A stretch of DNA of 41,889 nt from Flavobacterium psychrophilum (GCA_945862065.1 CAMAWT010000021.1:1-41889), one strand, 5' to 3'. Shown: positions 7,584 to 15,541, numbered from the stretch's first letter. Notes: generated by a model from the sequence alone, not told the origin. Program-made: numbers and translations.

Positions 7584-9180
7584 CTAAAGAGGACCCATCC
7601 CATTTTGGAGGATGGGTTTTTTGTTTTTCAGAATCATAACTATCTGAAATACATTTAGTTAAATCGAACAAAGCATTGGTTTTTGATGTTCGATATTTTC
7701 TATTTTTGATCGAATAATGAAACCCTTCTGGAAACACCAAATATTGGAACTTTCTTTTTTTATTATAATCTAAAGAATCGTAGAATTTACTAGGGTTTCG
7801 GACGATTTTTAGAAAATATTTTGTAGCATTTTCATTGTTCGATTTTTTTGTTGGTAAAAAATCAAGTTCCTTTGTTTTTTGAATTATTGCGTCATTGATT
7901 TTTTTACTTTGTCTATCAAAAATATCTTTTGAAATTTCATTAATTGCATATCGATATTCCATTTTATCATAACTTTCTTTCAGGTTATTTAATTCCAAAG
8001 TAGCTAGTCTTTTTTTCTCAGAAAAATCAGACAATTCATTGTCAATTATTTTTTTTAATTGAGCCGTAAACAAATCTTTCAAATTATCCGAAAATTTAAA
8101 CTCGTCTAAAACTTCTTTAAATTGATTATTTAAACCAACATTTTGAGAGCTTCTTGAAGTTTCAGCATTGACGGTTTTGTGGCAGGAGTTACATTTATAA
8201 TAATGGATATTTCTGCTTTTATTTAAATAGGCTGTCATAGTATCGTTACAGTCTGAACACATAGCAAATTTTGGTACAAGAGGTGTTTCTTCTTTACCTG
8301 TAATTTTCACAACACCAAACTGCTTTGAACCTTCGAGAATTCGTTGCAATTGATTGTATTCTTTTATCGATATCATTGGCTCCCATGAACCCTTAATAAT
8401 TCTACCTTTCAATAACGAATTGAATATTCGTCCAGTATAAAACGGATTACGCCAAATCTCAGAAATCCTTTGTTTTCTCATTTGAACTCCTTTTGAATTC
8501 AACCAATGTATAATTTCAGAATCGGTGTAAGATTTATAAATTTTTAATTTGAATGCTTCCTTTAAGAATAGACCTTCAGTACTTATCTTAATCTCTTGAA
8601 ATGCTTGAACTTTTGTTGGGTCTTTTACTCGAGGGCCATAATGGTCATATCCTCTTGGAGTTTTCCCATTTATTTTTCCATTTTCCAATGCGTTTATTAA
8701 TCCAGGAATAACCGTATCTTGACGATTGAAATTTTCTTTTTGAGCATAAAGTAGCTGGGTTGAAAATTCATTTTCTGCTCTCTCGTTAAACGTATGATTA
8801 TCAGTACTTATCGAATAAAGAAAAACATTATACTCTTTTCTAAGTTTCACAAAAAGCTGAATATGTTCCGCTCCTGCTCTACCAAATCTACTTGGTGACC
8901 AAATTAGTATCATTTTCGGACGTTTAGAAACTGATGTTTTCTTTATCATATCCATCAGCTCTTTTAGCGTGCTTTGCGTGTTGATACGCTTAGAACTTTC
9001 ATATTCGGCATCAAACTCTTGGGTAATGATTAATTGATTTTCCTTTGCAAAATCTTTAATTTTGTTTACTTGAGTTTCAATACTCCCATTATTCACAAAT
9101 TGGTCTTTTGTGGATACCCTGGTGTAAGACCAAACTATTGCATTTTTAAAATCACTTAGTTTTAAGTTGTTGTTCTTCAT
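7543..9180 (-). CDS. Large serine recombinase (site-specific integrase)
   Basis: A 545-residue recombinase. The N-terminal resolvase domain has WSYTRVSTKDQ with the catalytic serine at about residue 23, an arginine-containing PSRFGRAG segment near 103, and the SIETQ helix. A recombinase domain follows (GKTPRGYDHYGP and HWLNSKGVQMRKQRISEIWRN), then a zinc ribbon with two CxxC pairs (CSDC, CNSC) near residues 308-333 and a coiled coil. The last 15 or so residues (AGTGLEPVTFGL) are encoded by the antisense strand of the tRNA-fMet gene and the codons before them by its terminator. This is expected of an integrase gene at the tRNA-proximal end of an island. The true functional C-terminus may be shorter. 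Confidence 0.92.
   Translation of the reverse strand: MKNNNLKLSDFKNAIVWSYTRVSTKDQFVNNGSIETQVNKIKDFAKENQLIITQEFDAEYESSKRINTQSTLKELMDMIKKTSVSKRPKMILIWSPSRFGRAGAEHIQLFVKLRKEYNVFLYSISTDNHTFNERAENEFSTQLLYAQKENFNRQDTVIPGLINALENGKINGKTPRGYDHYGPRVKDPTKVQAFQEIKISTEGLFLKEAFKLKIYKSYTDSEIIHWLNSKGVQMRKQRISEIWRNPFYTGRIFNSLLKGRIIKGSWEPMISIKEYNQLQRILEGSKQFGVVKITGKEETPLVPKFAMCSDCNDTMTAYLNKSRNIHYYKCNSCHKTVNAETSRSSQNVGLNNQFKEVLDEFKFSDNLKDLFTAQLKKIIDNELSDFSEKKRLATLELNNLKESYDKMEYRYAINEISKDIFDRQSKKINDAIIQKTKELDFLPTKKSNNENATKYFLKIVRNPSKFYDSLDYNKKRKFQYLVFPEGFHYSIKNRKYRTSKTNALFDLTKCISDSYDSEKQKTHPPKWDGSSLVAGTGLEPVTFGL
7593..7622 (+). terminator. Terminator downstream of tRNA-fMet
   Basis: ACCCATCC (7593-7600) pairs with GGATGGGT (7610-7617) over a 9-base loop, followed by a T run. 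It lies 9 bp after the tRNA discriminator base. On the other strand it encodes part of the recombinase tail (HPPKWDG). Confidence 0.85.
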
Positions 9181-9346
9181 TTTTGTATTGTTCGTAAATT
9201 ATTCTTGTAAACTCGTATAATTGTTTTGAAAATTCAAATGAATTTTCCTCTGATAATTTGTCTTTTAATGTTGGAACTATTTTTATGAGTTCTTCATAAT
9301 TTAAAAAGTAGTCCGCTTCATTTAATACTAAATGTTTTTGGCCCAT
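9152..9346 (-). CDS. Small protein upstream of the recombinase
   Basis: A 64-residue acidic, helical protein, not recognised. It overlaps the recombinase start by 29 bp (its stop at 9152 lies inside the recombinase, whose ATG is at 9178-9180). This tight overlap suggests co-translation, and its composition looks like real coding sequence. It might be an accessory factor for integration or excision; that is inference from position only. Confidence 0.6.
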   Translation of the reverse strand: MGQKHLVLNEADYFLNYEELIKIVPTLKDKLSEENSFEFSKQLYEFTRIIYEQYKNEEQQLKTK

Positions 9347-9408
9347 ACCGTATTTGTATGTTAACGGGCTGGAATTTCAGGGACCGATTCGGTTTTACAT
9401 TTGGCATA

Positions 9409-10272
9409 TTACTTTGATTTTATAGTTATTTTATAGTTGCCTTGTGATCTTGGTTCTATCATAATTTTGGAACCTAGTGGTAGTTTATTGGTCAAGAAAA
9501 ACTTGGCTAACTCTTCGGGTTTTTTATGTTCTTCGGTGATTTTGATGATTTTTGGTGAATCACCTTGTTGAACTTCAATTTCTAATAATTTAGGTTTGTC
9601 AAAAAACAATACTCTCCGAATTTGGTTTTCTATAGAAGATAAATAATTCAAATCTGTATTGCTCTTTCCAATTTCAATTCCAACTAATTTTGAAATTAGT
9701 GGAAGGAATGGAATTATTATTAAGGTTTCACCAAAATACAAGTTATTCAAATCAGCTGTTAAACCAATATTGCTAAAATTAAAAGAATGTTCACCTGTCT
9801 TTGGGCAATAAATTAAAGAAACAACACTTCTATTTGAAATCAAACAACTTTTAAATGCATCTGTAAAAGGATTTATCTCTTTTCTGAAAATTGTATTCAT
9901 TATAGGTTCAAAACCTAAATGATGCTCTAAAATCTTAACATCTTTTTGATTTAATTGTTTTTCTGTAATTGTTCTTTTAAAAACGGCATCAGCATATTTT
10001 TCTTGAAAAGGTTTAATCCAAGCATCTTCTGATAATTTTTGAAGCTTATTTGTATCAACTCCTATACTAGACAGTTCATTAATAATTAATACCCAAAGCG
10101 CTTCACGCATATCCATAAAACCTTTTTTTTCTTTTTCAAAAAACGGTAAAATATCTCTATTTTTCCAGTAGTTAACTTGTCTGGATGTAATTCCTAAATC
10201 TTTTTCAGGCAATAAATCTTTTTTAGAAATCAGCGCTCCTAAAATAGTTAATTCATTCGTTGTTTTTTTCAT
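9409..10272 (-). CDS. MerR-like HTH regulator
   Basis: A 287-residue protein. Residues about 26-75 resemble a MerR-type winged helix (GITSRQVNYWKNRDILPFF, then a helix ending in IGVDTNKLQKLS). The remaining 200 residues are not recognised and may bind a ligand or mediate oligomerisation. It is divergent from the 10363 gene, with a perfect 9-bp inverted repeat at 10296-10319 between the two starts, a likely operator. Located between the recombinase and small accessory genes, it may control island maintenance. Confidence 0.7.
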   Translation of the reverse strand: MKKTTNELTILGALISKKDLLPEKDLGITSRQVNYWKNRDILPFFEKEKKGFMDMREALWVLIINELSSIGVDTNKLQKLSEDAWIKPFQEKYADAVFKRTITEKQLNQKDVKILEHHLGFEPIMNTIFRKEINPFTDAFKSCLISNRSVVSLIYCPKTGEHSFNFSNIGLTADLNNLYFGETLIIIPFLPLISKLVGIEIGKSNTDLNYLSSIENQIRRVLFFDKPKLLEIEVQQGDSPKIIKITEEHKKPEELAKFFLTNKLPLGSKIMIEPRSQGNYKITIKSK

Positions 10273-10295
10273 TTTTTGGAATATTTTTAATATCT

Positions 10296-10319
10296 TATAT
10301 TTACTATGATGTAAATATA
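10296..10319. promoter_or_regulatory. Perfect palindrome in a divergent promoter region
   Basis: TATATTTAC (10296-10304) and its exact reverse complement GTAAATATA (10311-10319) are separated by 6 bp. The palindrome lies 24 bp before the MerR-like start and 13 bp before the TATATTTG box of the opposite gene. It is a likely binding site for the MerR-like protein. Confidence 0.6.
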
Positions 10320-10331
10320 TAATTTATTTTT

Positions 10332-10339
10332 TATATTTG
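10332..10339 (+). promoter_or_regulatory. -7 box (TATATTTG) of the 10363 gene
   Basis: TATATTTG fits TAnnTTTG and lies 23 bp before the ATG at 10363. No matching upstream TTG is obvious, so activation by a bound regulator is possible. Confidence 0.5.
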
Positions 10340-10362
10340 AAAAAAAATTAAAAGATATTTTT

Positions 10363-10800
10363 ATGATTAAGAAAAATTTAAATAAGCAAAGGTTTTCTAA
10401 AAGAACCTATCCACAAAAGTTATGTAAAAAACCCGACTGCAACATGGAATTTGTACCAACAGATGGTCGACAAGTTTATTGTTCTTCTCAGCATCGCATC
10501 GATAGCAACAATGATAAAAGAAAAGTAATAGATTCAATTGAACGTAATTTCACATCAAGAGCTAAAAACAACGAAAAAATACTAATTAAAATTATTGGTA
10601 GTCCTTTTTATATTAAATACGGTTTTACACAAACTGTTTTTCTGGAGCACGAATATTACGATTTTGAGACTTACCACACTATAGAGTATGACGAAGCGAC
10701 AAATAGAGAAATACATTTTTGTTACAATCACGGTATCTTTCTAATTGACGCAGAAAAAAAATATTTTAAAATAATTATAAAAGAAAAAAATGATTACTAG
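10363..10800 (+). CDS. Zinc-finger-like hypothetical protein
   Basis: A 145-residue protein, not assigned to a family. The N-terminal 50 residues are basic and carry a treble-clef-like pattern: C-x4-C in LCKKPDC, then YCSSQHR, similar in shape to small zinc-binding motifs of mobile-element proteins. The rest is aromatic-rich beta/alpha sequence. The next gene starts inside its last codons (11-bp overlap), so the two are probably an operon. It has a -7 box at 10332. Confidence 0.6.
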   Translation: MIKKNLNKQRFSKRTYPQKLCKKPDCNMEFVPTDGRQVYCSSQHRIDSNNDKRKVIDSIERNFTSRAKNNEKILIKIIGSPFYIKYGFTQTVFLEHEYYDFETYHTIEYDEATNREIHFCYNHGIFLIDAEKKYFKIIIKEKNDY

Positions 10801-11116
10801 AAAACCAACATTCGCAGAATTATTTCCTGTTGCACACCAACAGGATTTGCTAAAAAAACAATCGGCACATTTTACAAACGAGTCCATTTCAAAAATGAGC
10901 ATTGAAGGTGGCTATGAAAATTTGCCAACTAAATTATTTGATGAACAAGTAAACCATAATATTCCTATTCAACCAAATTCTCCAACAAAATTCTTTAACA
11001 ATTATGTAAAAAACAATTGGAAGCCACTTTTTTTAATGCTAGTAATAGGAGGAGTATTAACTTATGCCCTTATAAATACAAACAACAATAAAAAATCGAA
11101 GAAGAAAACAGAGTAA
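10790..11116 (+). CDS. Small C-terminally anchored membrane protein
   Basis: A 108-residue protein with a soluble N-terminal 75 residues and one TM helix at about 79-96 (LFLMLVIGGVLTYALI), followed by a lysine-rich tail (NNNKKSKKKTE). This would place the N-terminus outside or the basic tail in the cytoplasm. It overlaps the upstream gene by 11 bp. Not recognised. An array with 10-bp periodicity begins at its stop codon. Confidence 0.6.
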   Translation: MITRKPTFAELFPVAHQQDLLKKQSAHFTNESISKMSIEGGYENLPTKLFDEQVNHNIPIQPNSPTKFFNNYVKNNWKPLFLMLVIGGVLTYALINTNNNKKSKKKTE

Positions 11117-11118
11117 AA

Positions 11119-11188
11119 ATCAATATAAATCAATGCAAATTATTATAAATAGTTACAAATCGATGTATATCAATACATATCTATTTAT
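11119..11188. repeat. Seven 10-bp tandem units (consensus ATCAATATAA)
   Basis: Seven consecutive 10-base units start with AT and share an ATC-ATNNAA pattern: ATCAATATAA, ATCAATGCAA, ATTATTATAA, ATAGTTACAA, ATCGATGTAT, ATCAATACAT, ATCTATTTAT. The period equals about one helical turn, so every unit faces the same side of the DNA. The array lies between two convergent genes in the integration module. Confidence 0.7.
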
Positions 11189-11252
11189 AATTTTAAGATC
11201 TGAAATAAATACAATAACTTCATTTCATTGCGTCTAAAACTAGAATTAAATC

Positions 11253-11810
11253 CTAACAACCTTTTTCTGTAATAATAGTATCTTTTTTTTTATAAGCTAA
11301 TGCAATATTATTTAAATTGATATTAGTAATTAATAAATCATTATTAAGTGATAAAACATTAAAAGACAATTTGTTTTCCAAATCAACTTCTTCATCAAAA
11401 AAAATATAATTCGTTAGTCCTTTCTCTTTTGCAAATAAATGATATGAATTAATTAATTTATTTGATGTATTTAAGTGCTTTATTCTAATTTCATATAAAG
11501 GGAACAGAACGCTTTCAGAATTTAAATCACTGTAGTTAAATTTTTGGTTTTTTTGGCCATTAATAAAAATTTCCAATTGGTGAAATTGATTTATATCTAA
11601 TCCAAAATATGTTTCTCCATTTAAATCTTCATATGATTGGTATTTATCCAATTTTAATTTAAAATAAAAATAAGGGTCAAGTAATGCTTCATTTAAATTC
11701 ATACCAATTCTATTAGCAATTGATAAAAAGTAATCATGTTCAATTGCGTCAAGCTTCACTTCTTTATAATAAATAAATGTCCCTATAATTTGGATTTTTA
11801 TTTTTTTCAT
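11253..11810 (-). CDS. Hypothetical protein coupled to the HTH gene
   Basis: A 185-residue protein, not recognised. It is rich in Leu, Asn and aromatic residues and looks like a compact alpha/beta domain with no signal peptide or TM helix. Its ATG overlaps the stop of the upstream HTH gene by 4 bp, so the pair is probably translationally coupled. Together the two are about the length of a single WYL regulator, but no WYL motif is visible here. It may act as the sensing partner of the HTH protein (inference). Confidence 0.6.
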   Translation of the reverse strand: MKKIKIQIIGTFIYYKEVKLDAIEHDYFLSIANRIGMNLNEALLDPYFYFKLKLDKYQSYEDLNGETYFGLDINQFHQLEIFINGQKNQKFNYSDLNSESVLFPLYEIRIKHLNTSNKLINSYHLFAKEKGLTNYIFFDEEVDLENKLSFNVLSLNNDLLITNINLNNIALAYKKKDTIITEKGC

Positions 11811-12184
11811 TTACTATTTAACATGAAAACTTTATTTGAAAATATGTCTAAACAATTACAGTATAAAATATCCCCATATTCAAAAACATTAATGATTTTA
11901 AAATGTTCTGTTTCATATCCTACCTTCATATCTTTTGTTTCAAGTGTATAATTTAGAGGTTGTATGAATTTTCTATTTTCACATCTATAACCCACATTTC
12001 GCTTGTATTCTAAATCAAACCCTAATTCCTCTTTGATTTGTTTTAAATCTCTTTCCAAAGTTTTGTAAGATATTATAATATTGTATTCTCTCAAATACGC
12101 CATAATTTCTTTTTTACTTCTATAGTCAATAGAAATAAGATTGATTATTCGTTGCAATCTTGAAATTCCTTCTGAAAAAGCCAT
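11807..12184 (-). CDS. Winged-helix regulator resembling the N-terminus of WYL proteins
   Basis: A 125-residue protein. Residues about 8-70 read as the winged helix seen at the start of WYL regulators (ISRLQRIINLISIDYRSKKEIMAYL, then SYKTLERDLKQIKEELGFDLEY). The WYL ligand domain itself is missing and the last 50 residues are short beta-like sequence. Its promoter has the dyad at 12216-12230 exactly 10 bp from a TAATTTTG box, shared with the divergent 12269 gene, so autoregulation is likely. The same dyad recurs at several nearby promoters. Confidence 0.7.
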   Translation of the reverse strand: MAFSEGISRLQRIINLISIDYRSKKEIMAYLREYNIIISYKTLERDLKQIKEELGFDLEYKRNVGYRCENRKFIQPLNYTLETKDMKVGYETEHFKIINVFEYGDILYCNCLDIFSNKVFMLNSK

Positions 12185-12215
12185 ATTGATTTTTTTACAA
12201 AATTAATTATTTAAT

Positions 12216-12230
12216 AGACATAATTTGTCT
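12216..12230. promoter_or_regulatory. Operator A: dyad serving two divergent promoters
   Basis: AGACATAATTTGTCT is a dyad with 5-bp arms. On the plus strand a 10-bp gap leads to TAATTTTG (12241-12248), before the 12269 gene. On the minus strand a 10-bp gap leads to TAATTTTG (12205-12198), before the HTH gene. The identical spacing on both sides argues for function. Confidence 0.75.
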
Positions 12231-12268
12231 GTATTATAAATAATTTTGTTTGAAATGATAAAATATTA

Positions 12269-12727
12269 ATGAAAAAACTAATTATACTTGATTTAGACCA
12301 TACACTAATTTATGGTTCTTATGCTGAAAAAGAGACGGCCGAGTTGTTGTTACATTACAGTTCATTTCTAAAAGTATATAAGAGACCTTTTGTTGAAGAT
12401 TTAATTTTGACATGCAAAGAATTGGGAGATATTATTATTTATACAACAGCTTTGAAACTTTATGCTACTAAAATTTCCAAAAAACTTAATATTCAACCAT
12501 TAGAAATACTTAGTAGAAAAAATTGTTATTTGTTAAATGGAAATTTTAAAAAAATACTAAAAAATGAATGGCTACAAGAATATGATAAAATTATCATTAT
12601 TGATGACAGCCCAAATGTATGGATAAATATAAACGAAAATATAACATTTCTAATACCTAATGAATTCAGAGGTTCGGCGACAGATATCGGACTTGAAAAA
12701 ATAATTACAGAAGTTTTGCGTTATTAA
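12269..12727 (+). CDS. FCP1/NLI-interacting-factor-like HAD phosphatase
   Basis: A 152-residue HAD-superfamily protein with the DxDxT catalytic motif LDLDHTL (residues about 8-14), a threonine motif in IIIYTTAL, and an IIIDDSPNVW acidic motif near residues 109-118. These match the NIF/FCP1-type phosphatase domain, whose bacterial members are presumed phosphatases of unknown substrate. It is one of the genes under operator A and may belong with the following small membrane protein, 23 bp downstream. Confidence 0.8.
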   Translation: MKKLIILDLDHTLIYGSYAEKETAELLLHYSSFLKVYKRPFVEDLILTCKELGDIIIYTTALKLYATKISKKLNIQPLEILSRKNCYLLNGNFKKILKNEWLQEYDKIIIIDDSPNVWININENITFLIPNEFRGSATDIGLEKIITEVLRY

Positions 12728-12750
12728 ATTACACCTTAAATTATAAAATT

Positions 12751-12942
12751 ATGACAGAGATTATTATTTATGCAATTTGGCCAATGGTGAAAAACTATTT
12801 TTTTATTGGTTTTTTATTTATCAGCTTCTTTTTTTTACTTGAAAAATTATCAACGGAAAAACCAAATTTTAACGGGATTGATTATTTGGTCATATTTTTC
12901 TTTTGGCCGGCATTCATAAAGCCTTTATTAAATATAGAATAA
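12751..12942 (+). CDS. Small membrane protein
   Basis: A 63-residue protein with two hydrophobic stretches (about residues 14-31 and 46-60) and little else. It probably shares a transcript with the HAD phosphatase, 23 bp upstream. Not recognised. The high Phe and Ile content is typical of AT-rich small membrane proteins. Confidence 0.5.
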   Translation: MTEIIIYAIWPMVKNYFFIGFLFISFFFLLEKLSTEKPNFNGIDYLVIFFFWPAFIKPLLNIE

Positions 12943-12975
12943 TATTACTTATACATTTAGAAATAGTATAAAGAA

Positions 12976-13338
12976 TTATCGTATCATAATTACTTTCTCC
13001 ACTATTTTTTCAATTTTAGAGCCAACTTTTCTAAACGTATATCTTTTTACCATTCCACCACCTGATGAATATATATCAAAAGTATTTTCAGGTGATATTT
13101 CTGAAATATAAAAACTGTTTTTAAATGTCATGTAAGAAACTTTTCCTTTAGATTCTGGCGTTTTCTCTTTTTCTTTTGGAACTTTAAAATTGTGTAGCTT
13201 TTTTATTGAACGATACGATGTAGTTCCGTCAGCATTTTTATTCCATTCAAAAATGCCTTTCTCATCTCTAGGAATTTTAGTACCATAAATATTAGAAACC
13301 ATATTGTCTAATAAATCTTCGTAAAATTTGTAATCCAT
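12976..13338 (-). CDS. Hypothetical protein under operator B
   Basis: About 120 residues beginning MDYKFYEDLLDNM. A longer reading from 13407 would run through the promoter, so I chose ATG 13338: the minus-strand box TAAATTTG at 13364-13357 lies 18 bp upstream, and the dyad at 13375-13389 lies 10 bp beyond that. The protein is basic, with no TM helix or recognised domain; a GTKIPRDEKGIFEWN segment and a KIEKIVEKV tail are visible. It is convergent with the small membrane protein gene. Confidence 0.6.
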   Translation of the reverse strand: MDYKFYEDLLDNMVSNIYGTKIPRDEKGIFEWNKNADGTTSYRSIKKLHNFKVPKEKEKTPESKGKVSYMTFKNSFYISEISPENTFDIYSSGGGMVKRYTFRKVGSKIEKIVEKVIMIR

Positions 13339-13374
13339 AGTTAGTATATTTATTTGCAAATTTATTACGAATAT

Positions 13375-13389
13375 AGACAAATTATGTCT
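13375..13389 (-). promoter_or_regulatory. Operator B (reverse complement of operator A)
   Basis: AGACAAATTATGTCT is the exact reverse complement of operator A. On the minus strand a 10-bp gap leads to the box TAAATTTG (13364-13357) of the 12976-13338 gene. Confidence 0.75.
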
Positions 13390-13409
13390 TTTAAAAAATA
13401 AATACACAT

Positions 13410-13442
13410 AGACATAATTTGTCCATAAAGAGTTTAAGTTTG
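13410..13442 (+). promoter_or_regulatory. Operator C and its -7 box, upstream of the DUF2779 gene
   Basis: AGACATAATTTGTCC (13410-13424), a 10-bp gap, then TAAGTTTG (13435-13442). This is the first of two tandem operator-promoter units before the gene at 13526. Confidence 0.7.
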
Positions 13443-13472
13443 TATTAAATAATAAAAGTCATAGATTAAGTT

Positions 13473-13506
13473 AGACAATAATTGTCAAGGTTCTGCTTTA
13501 TTTTTA
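13473..13506 (+). promoter_or_regulatory. Operator D and weak -7 box, upstream of the DUF2779 gene
   Basis: AGACAATAATTGTCA (13473-13487), an 11-bp gap, then TATTTTTA (13499-13506), which misses the final G of TAnnTTTG. It is closer to the ATG at 13526 than operator C. Confidence 0.55.
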
Positions 13507-13525
13507 CAAAAAAAATTTTACTATT

Positions 13526-15517
13526 ATGAGAGTTTTAACAAAATCCCGTTTTAAATTAGGCCTTGAATGCCCTAATAAATTATATTATACGAATAAAGAA
13601 GAAGTATATGCCAATAATAAATCTAGTAATCCTTTTTTAGAGGCACTAGCCTCTGGAGGTTTTCAGGTGGAAGAGTTAGCTCGATTACATTATCCAAATG
13701 GAGTTTTAATTGAAGATGATACGGATAGAACAAAATACAACTATGAAGAAAAAGTAATTCAAACAAATGAATTATTAAAGAATGATACTGTAGTAATTTT
13801 TGAGGCTGCTTTTATGTTTGAAAATCTATTTATTAGAGTTGATATTTTAGAAAAAAAAGGTAATCAAATCAAATTAATTGAAGTTAAAGCCAAGTCTTTC
13901 AATAGTTCAAATGGATTATCCGAATTTGCAAATGATAAATTAAAAATTGATTCAAAATGGAAGGCCTACTTATTTGATGTTGCTTTTCAACAATACGTTA
14001 TTAAAAAATCTTTTCCTGATTATCAGGTTACCTCTTATTTGATGCTTGCTGATAAGGACAAAAGCACTTCTGTAGATGGTCTGAACCAAATGTTTAGAAT
14101 TACTAAAAATTCAGGCAATAGAACTGGTATCGTAAAAATAAAAGCACAAATCAATAGTTTGAATATTGAAAATGATTCGGTTTTAACTAAAATAGATGTT
14201 TCTTTGCTAGTAGATAGAATTTCCTCAGGTGAAGAGAGAATAATAGAAGAATATGATTTTGAAGATGCCATTCAATTATTTGCTAAAGCTTATGAAGACG
14301 ATCGCTTTTTTGATTATGACTTAAAATTTAATGCTTGTAAAAAATGTGAATTTAAAAAGGATGAGAAAAAACCCAATTTAAAGTCAGGATTTGAAGCTTG
14401 CTTTCAAAAAAAGTTAAATTGGACTGAAGATGATTTTAAAGAACCTAATGCTTTTGAAATATGGGACTTTAGAAGATGGAAAAATCTAACAGAAAATAAT
14501 AAACTCAAACTTATCGATATTGAAGATGCTGAATTTGGAGATGTTAAAAAAATTCCTGGAGCCATAACAAGAGTTGAAAGACAATTAATTCAAAAACATA
14601 AATCACTTGAAGAAGATGTTAAACCATATCTGTTAAAAGAATCTTTAAAAGCAGAAATAGTCACTTGGAACTTTCCACTAAACTTTATTGATTTTGAAGC
14701 ATCAACAGTGGCTTTACCTTTTTATGCTGGACAAAAACCCTATGAAAAAGTAGTGTTTCAATTTTCGCATCATATTTATCATGAAGATGGTAGCATTGAA
14801 CATGCAAACGAATATATTAATGTGGAAGCTGGTGTTTTTCCAAACTTTGAATTTGTGAGAGCTTTGCAAAAAGCATTGAATCAAAATGAAGGAACCGTTT
14901 TTCAGTATTCACCATATGAAAATTCAACATTAAATCAAATAAAGGTTCAATTAGAAGCTTCAAATGAAGCGGATAAAGAAATGCTTATTACTTTTATAAA
15001 AACATTAACTACACCACCTAAAGACAAAGATTATAAAGGTGAAAAATGGAATCCATCAAGAGGCATGGTTGATTTATGTGAAGTGATTAAGGCTTATTAT
15101 TATAATCCACATACAAAAGGAAGTAACTCTATTAAACAAGTATTACCTGCTATATTTAAAACTTCAAACTTAATTCGACAACAATACAGCAAACCTATTG
15201 GTGAAATTAATTTTTCCTCAAAGAATTTTGGCCCACAACACGTATGGTTAACATTTGATGAACAAGGAGAAGTTATTGACCCATATAAAATTTTAGGTAA
15301 ACCATTTGAAGAATGGAATGAAGATTTTGAAAGAATGACGGATATTGATGAAATAAATAATGGAGGGGCTGCGCTTACAGCTTATGGTTTAACACAATAC
15401 ACAAACATGAGCGATGAAGAGCGAAATAAATTAAAAGCTTCTTTACTAAAGTACTGTGAATTAGATACTATAGCAATGGTAATGATTTATGAACATTTAA
15501 AAGAAATTTGTTATTAG
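13526..15517 (+). CDS. DUF2779 protein with Cas4-like PD-(D/E)XK nuclease domain
   Basis: A 663-residue protein. The N-terminal part looks Cas4/RecB-like: RFKLGLECPNKLYY at the start, a PD-(D/E)XK core (FIRVDILEKKGNQIKLIEVKAK, about residues 102-122), and cysteines in ACKKCEF and FEACF (about 271-290) that with the early Cys could hold an Fe-S cluster. The C-terminal DUF2779 half begins at FIDFEAS (about residue 389), a DEDD-exonuclease-like strand, followed by PFYAGQKPYEKVVFQFSHH. Two nuclease-like domains in one protein suggest DNA or RNA processing in defence. Two operator units (C and D) precede it. Confidence 0.85.
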   Translation: MRVLTKSRFKLGLECPNKLYYTNKEEVYANNKSSNPFLEALASGGFQVEELARLHYPNGVLIEDDTDRTKYNYEEKVIQTNELLKNDTVVIFEAAFMFENLFIRVDILEKKGNQIKLIEVKAKSFNSSNGLSEFANDKLKIDSKWKAYLFDVAFQQYVIKKSFPDYQVTSYLMLADKDKSTSVDGLNQMFRITKNSGNRTGIVKIKAQINSLNIENDSVLTKIDVSLLVDRISSGEERIIEEYDFEDAIQLFAKAYEDDRFFDYDLKFNACKKCEFKKDEKKPNLKSGFEACFQKKLNWTEDDFKEPNAFEIWDFRRWKNLTENNKLKLIDIEDAEFGDVKKIPGAITRVERQLIQKHKSLEEDVKPYLLKESLKAEIVTWNFPLNFIDFEASTVALPFYAGQKPYEKVVFQFSHHIYHEDGSIEHANEYINVEAGVFPNFEFVRALQKALNQNEGTVFQYSPYENSTLNQIKVQLEASNEADKEMLITFIKTLTTPPKDKDYKGEKWNPSRGMVDLCEVIKAYYYNPHTKGSNSIKQVLPAIFKTSNLIRQQYSKPIGEINFSSKNFGPQHVWLTFDEQGEVIDPYKILGKPFEEWNEDFERMTDIDEINNGGAALTAYGLTQYTNMSDEERNKLKASLLKYCELDTIAMVMIYEHLKEICY

Positions 15518-15541
15518 TAGAATTTTTACTAGTTTTACTAT

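Noticed and set aside
11119..11188. CRISPR or coding repeat for the 10-bp units
   Set aside because: The units are too short and diverged for CRISPR, and stop codons interrupt all frames.
12216..12230. LexA/SOS box for the AGACA dyad
   Set aside because: The arms and spacing do not fit known LexA boxes and no SOS genes are involved; the link to WYL-type genes is closer.
13339..13407. Longer start of the minus-strand gene at 13407
   Set aside because: The extra 23 residues would be encoded by the operator and -7 box region; the ATG at 13338 fits the promoter.
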